A DNA stretch of 64,000 bases, taken from the NCBI GenBank assembly GCA_003254885.1, contig QANT01002184.1, positions 28,695 through 92,694 of the forward strand, read 5' to 3'. The notes beneath the pieces were generated by a model, which saw only the letters and a list, made by a program, of their open reading frames with translations, ran no database searches and was not told the DNA's origin. This document shows positions 35,273-46,197 of this stretch, piece by piece. Position numbers and translations under genes: made by a program. This DNA is from Purshia tridentata (Eukaryota; Streptophyta; Magnoliopsida; Rosales; Rosaceae). Each line of letters starts with the position of its first letter. The stretch's first letter is position 1.

Positions 35273-35989
35273 ATGGCTTCGTCTCTGCACCCAAACCCAA
35301 CCCTCATCCTCAAACCCATGAGCAAAGCACTCAGAGTCACAACCATCGCCCCCACTACAACCCGCGTTCCCATACGATGCGGCCCACGCGACAACCGTGG
35401 ACCCTTAGTTAAAGGCCGAGTCCTCAGCATCGAGGCCATCCAAGCTGTCCAATCCCTCAAACGGGCACAAAGATCCAACCCCGACCCGGCCCACCTCCCC
35501 GCTCTGGTCTCCAAGACCCTCTCGCGCCTAATCAAGTCCGACCTCGTTGCCGCCCTTAAAGAGCTTCTGCGGCAGGACCAGTGCCACCTGGCCCTCCAAG
35601 TCTTCTCCGTCGTCCGATCAGAGTACCCACCAGACTTGTCCGTACACGCTGAGGTGGCACTGGCGCTATCTAGGAATGGGATGGCGGAGGATATCGACCG
35701 TCTGGTTTGTGATCTGGAAATGGAGAGTGGGGTCCAGTGGGATAGTGACAAGGGGTTGATAAGGTTGATCAGGGCCGTTATTGGTGCGGATAGGAGGGAA
35801 TCGACGGTCAGGATTTACGAGATGATGAAGAGGAATGGGTGGGGGTGTAGCGGGTTTAAAGCGGATGAGTATATGGTGAGGGTTTTGAGTAAAGGGTTGA
35901 GGAGGCTTGGTGAGGTTGGGTTGGCTGATGAGGTTGATAAGAAATTTGGTAGCCTCTCTGAGGGTAATTTGGAGAAACTATGTGTATAA
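35273..35989 (+). CDS. THA8-like: THA8-like short PPR protein, organelle-targeted
   Basis: A single exon encodes 238 residues. The first roughly 50 are basic and rich in Ser/Thr/Pro, a chloroplast transit peptide. The mature part (GRVLSIEAIQAVQSLKRAQR, then SRLIKSDLVAALKELLRQ and LALQVFSVVRSEY) is helical and matches the THA8 group of very short PPR proteins, which bind RNA and are needed for splicing particular plastid group II introns. THA8 itself against a THA8-like paralogue cannot be decided by eye. The gene begins about 200 bp after tRNA-Ser. Its last codons and stop lie inside a 183-bp tandem duplication that continues downstream. Confidence 0.82.
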   Translation: MASSLHPNPTLILKPMSKALRVTTIAPTTTRVPIRCGPRDNRGPLVKGRVLSIEAIQAVQSLKRAQRSNPDPAHLPALVSKTLSRLIKSDLVAALKELLRQDQCHLALQVFSVVRSEYPPDLSVHAEVALALSRNGMAEDIDRLVCDLEMESGVQWDSDKGLIRLIRAVIGADRRESTVRIYEMMKRNGWGCSGFKADEYMVRVLSKGLRRLGEVGLADEVDKKFGSLSEGNLEKLCV

Positions 35990-36338
35990 AATTAGTGAAG
36001 GAAATTGTATAAGTGGGGGAGTTTTCAATTTTATTTACATCCGCCAATAAGTTTTCTACATATCCACTTTTTAGTAATATGATGGTGAGCATATCGTGAA
36101 AGTGTTTTACTAATTTATATAATTTACATATTTTATGCCTTGGTGAGCAGAATACATAAACTATGTGTATAAAATTAGTGAAGGAAATTGTACAAGTGGG
36201 GGAGTTTTCAATTTTATTTACATCCGCCAATAAGTTTTCTATATATCCACTTTTTAGTAATATGATGGTGAGCATATCGTGAAAGTGTTTTACTAATTTA
36301 TGAAATTCACATATTTTATGCCTTGGTGGGCAGAATAC
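35975..36338. repeat. 183-bp tandem duplication over the THA8-like stop codon and 3' flank
   Basis: Unit 1 is 35975-36157 and unit 2 is 36158-36338. Both begin AAACTATGTGTATAAAATTA, which includes the last codons and stop of the PPR gene, and both end in a GCAGAATAC block. AAAC stands at each unit border (35975, 36158, 36339), so a 4-bp microhomology probably guided the event. A few substitutions and a short indel separate the units. Confidence 0.95.
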
Positions 36339-36359
36339 AAACAGGCTCTAAAAGCTGGC
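36308..36359 (+). pseudogene. fragment of the membrane-protein gene (intron 2 to exon 3 border)
   Basis: CATATTTTATGCCTTGGTGG and the following GCAGAATACAAACAGGCTCT match 23585-23632, where the gene at 22014 has its intron 2 end, splice acceptor and exon 3 start, with a few changes. A truncated copy of the same block ends unit 1 of the tandem duplication (about 36125-36154). The fragment has no coding role here. Confidence 0.75.
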
Positions 36360-36643
36360 TAATGGCATTCTATTATAAAGCAGATCTTTTATATAATTTG
36401 GGTATAAGAATCCAGACCATACAGGACTCCTAACCTAATGACAAAGAATGAAGCTCTCTACTGAATATATGAATGAATGATTATACAAAGGAACATGATT
36501 TCCCAATTCGGATGTTATTTTCCCCTCAATTCAAGGGTAATAATGCTTAGAAGAAACAGAAAATATACTATTACTACTTTCAAGCAATTATTCTATATTA
36601 TTTATGCTTATATATTATAATTCTTCTTCTCTCTTTGTAATAA
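36360..36643. other. spacer before PEX2
   Basis: AT-rich, probably including the PEX2 3'UTR on the minus strand. Nothing else is seen. Confidence 0.4.
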
Positions 36644-39600
36644 TTATTGCTTTGGAACTGGATTGCTGACATGCCGCTGCATGGCTACAACTGGCTCATT
36701 GCACCTGGAACATCTGAAAGATGGGACTGCAGCGCACCGTGTTCTAAGACAGTAGTAACAGTATCTGCCACCATCAAAAATTATTACATTACACATTTAT
36801 CACGGATCATACGTTAAATGATCATTTGAACAATTCATTAGTGATGGGTATGATGCATAATTAGTGATGTACCTGTGCTGACAGGGTAAAGCGAGAAATG
36901 GAACAGTTGGACTGGCCTGGCAAATGGGGCAATCAAAGTCATCCTCTGTTGAACTTGAAGATTTATCACTGGAAAACGGGCGAAGGAAGTTTTTCACAGA
37001 TGATGAGTTGAGAAGAGGAAGAAGCAACAATAACATCTCCTGCCATCAGCACAACAACTATTCAAGTTCTCAATATTGTTTCCAACAATGTATTAAGTAG
37101 ACAACCATATTTGGACACCAGAACAGCAAACCATGAGGATAAACATGCAAATCCAAAGGGAAACACACACACACACACATGAGGTGTACATATTAGGGAA
37201 GCAAAATTTAAGGAGATCTTTTTCAGTTATTTATCTAGATTGGAATTATGAAGGCAACAACAGTGAGTTAATGCTTTGTTAGGTGGGCTTGTTTTAGATG
37301 GACAGTTATATTGTATTTTAGCTTTCATTTGTTTGATTTAGGTGGACTCCTGGTCCACAGCTTGTACTTCCAATTTTTGTAATAAAGCTTTGTTTGTTAT
37401 CCAAAAAAAAAAAAACTAGTTTCATCTAACAGAATTCTTCTCAATATCTCTTTAGTATTCAATCTAACCGTTCATCAGTACAGCAGAATCATAAACATGA
37501 AGAACAAATTCCTTTAACCTTACATTCAAACACAGCTAAAGAAAAAGAAACTGTATATAGAACTAATTCTTAATAATCCTATTCCTTTGCACTACTTGTG
37601 ACTGACTGACAACATAGCGCATGAAACAATCACTAAATGAACCCAAACCAATAATTATCAAGATTATCAAACATATTTAACTATCAAAACTTTTTCATGC
37701 ATGTACATAACATTCCAAATAAGCTAAGACTTCTCCAACGTCATCTGAATGGAACATATTTTGGGATATGATTACTGGGTGTGCCTAAGAATTATGATTC
37801 CTCAAACTAAGAAAGTAAATTCGACTTATAAAATCATTAAAAGTGGTAAGTTATATACATAAGAACATACCGAGAATTCATTCCATACTAACTGGCGGTT
37901 CATGTACTCAAAGCTAACTGCTCGGTTCATATTAGGGCTCCCATATACCAGCCTGGCTTTCAAAGCTCTTTCAATAAGATTCCTATACCTGCATCACAAC
38001 ATATGATATGAAAAGATGTTCAGTTCAGTTCTACAAGCTCATCAAGGGAAATATTGTACAATGGAAATACTTTACATGGAAAAATTCTCACATTATTTCA
38101 TTTCAAAATGCAGCTTTATCAAAGGTTGACCAATATAAAGTGACAGTAAACAAATGGATGTGACAGCGTCAAACAACATACCAGTTTCCATTCAAATAAT
38201 ATATGGTGTTCAAATTCAGTGATATGTTTTAACATATTCAGGAGCAAAAACTACCAACTAGATGCAGTGCACTATGTACTCTAAGTCTCTAAAACAATTG
38301 GCTTAAAGTAATATGCATACATCAATAGAATGGATTCAATGGAAGCATCTCTCAAGTAAATGCTAAAGAAATAAAAGCAGGTGGCCAAATGAAAGCATCT
38401 CTCAAGTAAATGCATACATCAGTACCTTCCTGTGTAAAAAAATAAAAGCAGGTTGCCAAATGAGGCAGCTTTATAAAGTCCTTCTATACGTTGTATCAGA
38501 ATCCATGCTCCTCGTGCAAGTGACCTCTGAAGAAAATGCAGAGAACCACTTTAATAAATCCTCCAAACGTTTATTGAGGGGTAGCAAAAAGACTGATTGA
38601 TAACAGTACCTGTTCAGAATCGCCCCACCTACGGAAAGCAGAGAACGACTGCAAACGAGCCCAGATGTATTGACCACCAACAGTGGCAACACAATACCAA
38701 AGCTTCTGTGCAACTGTAAGTCCAGGTCCTTCCAAACCTGTCCTGACTGAAAAAGTTGAAGAGAAAAAGCAGAAGCATAACGTATAAGAATACAAGGAAT
38801 AAGGATGAAGTACAAACAAGCTCAATAAACAATGCAATTATAAATTGCTGTCTTGAAGAAATATAACTGTTTACAGCTCAATTTGTAAGCAAATATTTTT
38901 AACTGCCCGGTCACTACATCAGACCACTATTTGAAAACTACTACTTTAGAGATGTCCAGGAATGTTCATTTGGGTGTATCATAGAAACTTGGTATACGGT
39001 TGTGTCTAGAATGTTGGTATACATTCTTTAATCTGATATGAGAAAATGATCATATTTTTAAACAAAATCATATAGAAAAAAGAAAAAGTAACTTTTGAAG
39101 AAACCGATTAATATCAAGACTTATTTGATCATTGAATATCAGTTAAGACAGGAATTTAAGATCAGCCTACAACAAAGTTCACATAAGAAGTTCATTTATG
39201 CTATGCAATACAACTGACATCAAGCCACAATGAATCATATAATTTAGTGCCATAAAAGCTCATCTTCTCTGTTTTTCTACATTTCATAACAATTTAGAAC
39301 ATTTGTCTAACATCCCGATCCCACTTAAATATGCAAAAAAATATCCAGACATTTTTACCTTTCCCTCTTGTTTCCATTGCACGTTCGTCTCTATACCTAA
39401 GATTCATAAGAGCGATTCCCGGAGTAGGCTTATCTACCCAAATTGAGAACCGCCAGATCAGAAACTCGAGGAAAGCATCAAGTTCTGCTTCATATTGAAA
39501 TAGCATTCCTGGCTAATCCCAATGAAAAAGAGGAAACAGTTTAAGAATGTTGCAAACAGCTTCAAATCTACAGATACATGAATATTCACTTTGATGACCA

Positions 39601-40408
39601 GCACTATAAGCCATGAGAGATACCTTCATCAAGGAGAAGACCTTAACTAACTGTTCTTTCAACATGGCTGACATTTCAATGTCCAGTCTTGCCGCATCAA
39701 ATTGGTTTACTCTAGATATTGAAATTGGGATTATTGACTGCAAAATAATTCCTCATAAATCAGAAAAACTCTACCAAAGAAAGGTTTTCCAAAATGAGCA
39801 CACACACATGCACAAACACCCATGTATGTATGCACTTATGTATACCCAACCAAAAGAAGATAAATTTATTTTGCTTTTTAAGTTCCATTTAAGAAAGACT
39901 TGATTTTTTTTGCCAGAAAAATAGTTACTGAAACCTTGTCAAAAACATTAGTGAAGTTCCATAAAATTTGACAGACATACATCTGAATTTAATAATAATT
40001 CAGTGATTTATGTCTGCTATTTCTAATCAAAATACTCGGTGGAATTTAATCACCCAAACACAAAAACCATCTGAATCCCGCAGCTCTACAATAATTTGAT
40101 TTTCTAGTTAATATTTTCCGCAAAAAGAAGCACAAATTTTGTTTTATGTACAAAAACTAGTTCTTCTGAATTCCCAAATCGAAAAATTGAATAAAATTAA
40201 CAGCAGATACATGAATTAAGTAAATGAAGCAAAAGCAAGAGCATGCCCTAAAAGAAAACAAAAAGTGAACCTGGTGAGCGTGAGAGTGAGAGAGGGCGAG
40301 GGATTGCCATTGGGGAAGCAAGGTCTTGTAAGCGTGAACCCAAGCGTCTTCTGCTGGCGGTAGTGGTGCTGCTGCTGCTGCTCTGAAATTACTGCTACTA
40401 CTACTCAT
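36644..40408 (-). CDS. PEX2: peroxisome biogenesis protein 2, RING-type peroxin
   Basis: Eight exons: 40408-40271, 39737-39624, 39512-39359, 38746-38610, 38526-38426, 37988-37871, 37039-36873 and 36764-36644, giving 349 residues, near the usual size. An alanine-rich N-terminus is followed by the conserved peroxin domain (SIIPISISRVNQFDAARLDI; FLIWRFSIWVDKPTPG; GQYIWARLQSFSAFRRW). The C-terminal RING finger starts at Cys291 with CPIC, then CQH, CYYC and CSRC, a complete C3HC4 set. PEX2 works with PEX10 and PEX12 in the peroxisomal membrane as the ubiquitin ligase that recycles the PEX5 import receptor. The ATG chosen is the only one before the conserved domain that fits the exon 1 donor. A short copied piece of exon 5 lies in intron 5. 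Confidence 0.93.
38340..38462. repeat. partial local duplication covering PEX2 exon 5 and intron 5
   Basis: Two short blocks each occur twice: GCATCTCTCAAGTAAATGC, and the 24-bp AAATAAAAGCAGGTKGCCAA block. The second copy of the latter is PEX2 exon 5 coding sequence (FGNLLLF on the minus strand), while the first lies in the intron. Confidence 0.8.
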
Positions 40409-41790
40409 TGAAAATAATTGAACTGAAAGTGTTTGAAGCTCTTGTCCTCGATTGTAAATCAAATAATTTGGTTTCGAATTTTGAGAGACAGACAGAGTGA
40501 GAGATTGGGGGGGTGGACGGTGAGTGGTCTTCTCAGAGCTCGAGTTACAAGGGCGGGTAATGGGCACTGCGCTGGGCTGCTTCGTAGTGACTGCCACTAG
40601 CGCCTAATCGCGGTAAAAAAGCTAAAATATAACTTTGGACGGTTAAAATGGATAAGATATTAAGATGACTCATAACGGCAGTTAATACTTGCCGTTGTTT
40701 TTTTCGTATGTCACATTGTGTGTGTGTGGTTATTACCATATGGTCCATATGTACTTGCACCTATAAGAAAACACTCGAGGGATGGAAATTTTCTCCGTTA
40801 AAAACTTAAAATAAGGTCCATGCTAATGACAAGCTCAATTTCAGGCTAATTTGATAGGGGTGGACATTCCTAACTGAAAAATCGACCAAATCGGACTTTA
40901 ATTAGGTTCAATTTGGTTTAGTCACTTTTTTTCTAAGAATAGTCAGATAGGAATATTAATTATTTTAATTTATAATGATTCTATGTTAAGCAAAAATTTC
41001 TTGAAAGTTATTCTTAGTTAATATGTAATACCTATGTAAGTAATCGAAATATTCAATTAATTAATTATATCTCTATTATAAGATTTCATTTAATGGATGA
41101 ATCCCTAGCCCCCATCCTTTACATGTGTCTACCATATGCGAAGTGCTCTTACAATAGCTTTCATGATCCAGATTGTTCTTTGTTTGGCAAGAATCGAACA
41201 CAAAGGATCGTGAATGGGTCAAAACGATTCAACATGCGCTTGTTATGAGACTAGTATGGCACCTCTAAAAAAACAACTGAAGTTTTTTAATAAAGAAATT
41301 ATTTTTCCTACAAAAAAGGTAGTGAGGTAAATGGATTACTAAAAAAACAGGAGAGATATAATTTTCTATTTTATTTTTCAATTTTCATTATTCTATTTTA
41401 CTATTTTTTTACCCTTAAAATATTAAATTATTTGATTTTAATCTTTTAATTAATAAAGGGCAGTGTTGAGTTTTTAAATGTTAAATCTTACTCCCTCTTC
41501 TCCCTTTATATATATATATATATATATAAATATATAGATATATATATACCTAATTGTATAATATGATTGTTATTGAATTTATTTTTAGGAGTAATTCCCA
41601 ACATATTATTTATAGCATTAAAAAAAAAAGGTTAATTGACTTTAAATACCAAATTTCAATAATTTTTTAGTTTAGATATCAAAATTTAATAGCATTTTAG
41701 ATTAGGTACTAGTTGAAAAGTCAAACATAATAATATAGTAAATGGCACTATAATTCATAAATATTACATTACATGCCACTACAATAAAAA

Positions 41791-41814
41791 ATATATATAT
41801 ATATATATATATAT
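41791..41814. repeat. (AT)n microsatellite
   Basis: A perfect 24-bp AT run. A second interrupted TA run occupies about 41507-41540. Confidence 0.9.
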
Positions 41815-42700
41815 TACATCTATACTATTACATTAATTTATGCTATAGTGTATCAAAACTAAAAAAAATCAATCCAATTACTTCTTAACTGTGACTGTCT
41901 TACAATTTAATTGTAATTGTCTTAGTAAGTTGAAAAAGACAACTTCCACCACTATACTAAGTATTATTTTGAATAAAAGTATTGTTTTGACTTCTATTTA
42001 TACTATATTATAATACAATTTCTCTTAAAAAAATTTCAATTCAGTCACAACCTAACTGTGACTGTATTACAATTTAGCTGTGACGTATCATTCAGTCACA
42101 ACTAAATTTGAAGTTGAGTGTCGTATAGTCACAACTAAAACTGAAGTTTAGACTATATTAACTAATTTCTAAGATAATATAAAAGTATCAAGGATAATTT
42201 TGTTAAAACTTTATAAATTTTATCTAAGACCTATCATATGTGGGCCAAATGACAGTAGAAGGGCCAATTTTTCAAACAAATAAAGTTCAAAACAAATGGG
42301 CTGTAACTTTGTGATACTAAATTTCTAAAAAAAAAAAAACATAGATGCTCTATTTTAGTCACCCACTAATTAAGATTCGATAGTTTGGTTTATTGAAGTG
42401 AATTGTTGCATCAAAGCATAAAGAAAGCATATAGGACATTGATACCAATACTATTACACTACCCCCATCCTAACCCCAATTAAAACAAACATCCCAGCTT
42501 CCAAAGGTACAACCCGAATTAGAGGAACTATTCCCTACAACCATTAGTTTTATGGCCTGAAGCCACTCCCCCACCAGCTTTTTGCCCCCACTTTATTCAA
42601 AAGGAAAAGCAAGATCGAATAAAATAAGATATTACTAAACAAATGAAACAATAGAAAATGAAAGCTAGAAACAATATGCAAAGTTTCTCAACCCCACCCT

Positions 42701-42710
42701 CTATAAATTT
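42701..42710 (+). promoter_or_regulatory. TATA box candidate of the bHLH gene
   Basis: CTATAAATTT after a C-rich stretch lies 266 nt before the start codon. This gives a leader of about 235 nt, which is long but normal for this type of gene; the intervening sequence is A/G-rich like a leader. Confidence 0.45.
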
Positions 42711-42967
42711 TTTTTAGGTCATAGACTTATAAGCTTCTTCGACCTCATCCGAGAAAGCAAACAGTACTTTCCCAAAAAGCTTTAGCTAGCAAAGTCTTGT
42801 TTGGGTGCATATACAGGGAAATGTAGGAAAGCAAGAGAGAGAAAGGAAAGCAAAGGAAAACAAAAAAGAAAAATTCTTTTAGTTTTCTTTTCTCTGTTGT
42901 TTTGATCAAAGCTAGCTTGAAGTGATCAAGATCAAGAGTTTTGCAGTAGTAGTGGTGATAAGTGCAA

Positions 42968-45900
42968 ATGATGGCCGGAAACCCTAACTGGTGGAGCATG
43001 CATCCATCATCTCTCTTGCCTTCTCAATATGTTCTTGGATCTTCTCCAGTACTCCCTCAGTTTAATTCTTTGGCTGATCAGCATAACCTAGAGCCTCCAC
43101 AATCCTGGAGCCAGTTACTTTTGTATATTTATCTCTCTCTCTCTCTCTCGTTCTCACTGTCTCTGATATATATTTCGTTTGCTATATTAACTTGAAGGGA
43201 TCGAATCCTTGACCATTCACAATATATCCTAGTCTATTTCTCTACTCTCGCCTTTCTCATATATGTTTGTGAACCTGTATTCGCGTGTGCTTTTGTGCTT
43301 GTTATATGTTGTTTCTCTAATGATTGTTAATCTAATTTACATGGTTTTGAGTTTTGTAATTGATGAAATGTTTGTGGGGGTGGAGGTGCTTCTTACTTAA
43401 TTATCTGGTGTGAATGTTTTTTCAGGGGAGGATTGTCGAGCGAAGAAGATAGCTTGGGTAGTAATAATCTGAGTCATTTTCAACCCAAAAGCAGGTTGGA
43501 AAATTGGGAGGACCAAATATTGATCTCACATCCAAGGGTTAATCCTCCTGCTGTTGATATTATAAAGCAAGAGGTTTATAATTCCCACAACAGCAACTTG
43601 TGTGGTGGTGATCATGGAGATGAAGAATTTCATCATGCTAGGCCTGCAGCTTGGTCTCCAGTACAGATCATGCCAGTTTCATCCCCCAGGTCTTGTGTCA
43701 CTAGTTTAAGTAGTAACAATTTTTTGGACTTCTCTTATAGTAACAAGGCTGACAAGAGGAACCAACATGCAGATCATTCATCTGAGGTAAGAGAGATTAT
43801 ATTAATTAATTATTCTATATATATATATATGTCATGATCGAATAAATGTTGTTTTAATTATGCATGTTCTTATTATCTGGGTATCTTAATTAATAACTAA
43901 GTATACTTAATTTCTTATGCATGTTTTAATTACTAGTGTAATAGCAATACTGCTATTACCGGTGGGATGATATGCAAGAAGGCTAGGGTTCAACCATCTT
44001 CAAGCCAACCACCTCTAAAGGTAACAAAATCTCTCTCTCTCTCTCTCTCCCGATCTGCATGTGTTTGTGAAGAGTATTAATGTCAAACCCTCTTTTATAA
44101 TTAATTGTAACTTCTTTGATCAGCAATATTCAAGTGAAATTAAACTAACATTAGATCAAATAAATATATAAATAATCTTCTACATTAATTCTTCATTATA
44201 TTAATTATTGTGAATTAACCCTGCTGCAGGTGAGGAAAGAGAAGCTAGGTGATAGAATAACAGCCCTTCACCAACTAGTTTCCCCATTTGGAAAGGTGAA
44301 ATGGGAATATCACATATTTTATTTAAGCATTTTTTGATTTCCTTTTACTATATATATGATCGATAAAATCCATGAAAAGACTTATAAATTTCTCCTCGAT
44401 CACTCAGATCAAAGCTCGATATATCTTTTACTTCTTTATCTCATTTTATTTCTTTATTTCGTTTGGGATTCTCTTGCTTTAAACATTAAAGAGGACCAGA
44501 GAGCGAGAGAGATGACTTATGGGGTGTTGTGGTGTGTGCATGTTTTCTCTTTTGCAGACTGACACTGCTTCTGTCTTGTTAGAAGCCATTGGGTATATCA
44601 GATTCCTTCAGGGTCAAATTGAGGTGATGCTTCAAGTCTATATCAAACTATATATATATATATACACTCTGCTAGCAACTCAGAAATCAGTGAGAGCATG
44701 CACTTAAAGTTTCAATAATGTTTGCTTTTTCTAACATTCTTTTGTTATGGAAGTCATAAATTTTATTCCTTTTTCCTTCACTTTGGGTTTCAGGCCCTCA
44801 GCTCCCCTTACTTGGGTAATGCTTCAAAAAACATGAGGAACCAAAACTCTGCAGTAAGTACCCATTTCTATCCCATTTCCCAAAGCAGAAGTCATCAAAT
44901 TTGTTTAATTATCAAATTTACTCATACCACCAAACAATTAATATATAAGTAATTGTTACTAATAAATAAAATTTAAAGTGAGTTTAGATTTAAATGAATA
45001 TTGAAATATTGTTAAATTCTATAAGAAACAAATTCTAATAAATAAATTTGATCAGCTTAATTAGCAATATTTTTTAGAAAACTATGTAGACTGATCGCTT
45101 AATTACTTTCTTTATCAATTAGAAAAAAAAAAAAAGAGAATTTATTAATTAATTACCTTATATAAAGGGGAAAGGAATTGTGTATTTTTTGAAGACCCTG
45201 GTCAGGTATGCTTTATTGGATCCATCACCCCCTCAAAAGCAAGCAGGGATCTAGGTTTTGAATATAAAAAGCATCCAATAATTAATTATTTTATTCATAA
45301 AGAAAAGCACTTAAGGAACAAGGTTCTCAGCTTTTACAATACTTTAACATATAGCATATATATTAAAGTAAATTAAAAACATAATCTGGTGGGACTACCT
45401 AACTAGCTAGTTTGGAATCAAATGTTTGATGAGAAACGCATTGAAATTACTGATCATACTTTTCTTTTTCTTTTTGCCCATTTAGCTATTGAATGACAAC
45501 TGCCAGAAAAGAAAAGGCGCTCCTAGACAGGTATATTATTTAATCTCTCTTCATTAATTATATATATATATATTTCTAAATTCAGTATAATAACCATGCA
45601 TTATCATATTGAGGTTCATCATCAGCGTTTAGTCATACTCTCATCATATAAGATTCTCACGAGGATAAATATTAATTATTTTTTTTTTTACATTGCATTA
45701 AGATTCTCACGAGGATAAATATTAATTATTATTTTTTTTTTAAATTGCACTAGAGCAAACTCATGATCTCAAATTTGCGTGAGATTGTTTTTGCCACATG
45801 ACGGTGTAGAGATATTGGAGAACACACAACTCAACTCAAAAATGAAAGTTATTATATATTAAATTTGAACACATGTCATTTTTTAATTAGATTATTCTAT

Positions 45901-46197
45901 CATTCAATACCACTATAGAACTATAACATATCATTATACATATAATTAAGTAACCTAATCTAACCCTTGAGGTTGAGATTTATTAATTGCATAGATATTT
46001 AGAACTCTTAGAATATATTTTGGTAGAAGTAGAAAAATTGATTGGAAATTTGATGATGACAACAGGATTTAGATGAAGAAAAGGCAAAGGATCTAAGAAG
46101 CAAAGGGTTGTGTTTGGTTCCAGTGTCCTACACGCAGCACGTTGGGAACGAGAATGGAGCGGATTATTGGGCTCCGGCTTATGGGGGTGGATTTTAA
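42968..46197 (+). CDS. atypical bHLH transcription factor, bHLH68/112/123/133-like
   Basis: Eight exons: 42968-43122, 43426-43786, 43937-44020, 44230-44295, 44558-44623, 44794-44853, 45486-45530 and 46066-46197, giving 322 residues. The N-terminus ([25 protein letters not shown]) and the motif [20 protein letters not shown] are typical of this subgroup. The helix-loop-helix core spans 201-244 ([20 protein letters not shown], then [16 protein letters not shown]). The basic region lacks the His-Glu-Arg residues needed for ordinary E-box contact, as in related members. The C-terminus has KRKGAPRQ and [12 protein letters not shown]. It acts in the nucleus, and relatives take part in stress and growth control. 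Two ATG codons are adjacent; the first was used. Introns are short except the last. Confidence 0.92.
45650..45745. repeat. 50-bp tandem duplication in bHLH intron 7
   Basis: AGATTCTCACGAGGATAAAT followed by ATTAATTATT and a T run occurs at 45651 and again at 45701. The copies differ mainly in the T-run length. Confidence 0.9.

Larger units (their letters stand above)
40409..42967. other. divergent spacer between PEX2 and bHLH genes
   Basis: PEX2 (-) and bHLH (+) are divergent. PEX2's leader lies just above 40408. The middle is very AT-rich with TA microsatellites (41507-41540 and 41791-41814) and a stretch with several AGTCACAACTAAA-like motifs (about 41890-42150). No gene is supported. Confidence 0.45.

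Noticed and set aside
43134-43152. CT repeat after bHLH exon 1 as coding sequence
   Set aside because: The frame through it gives a Leu/Ser run; the family junction QLLL-GGLS needs splicing at 43122 instead.
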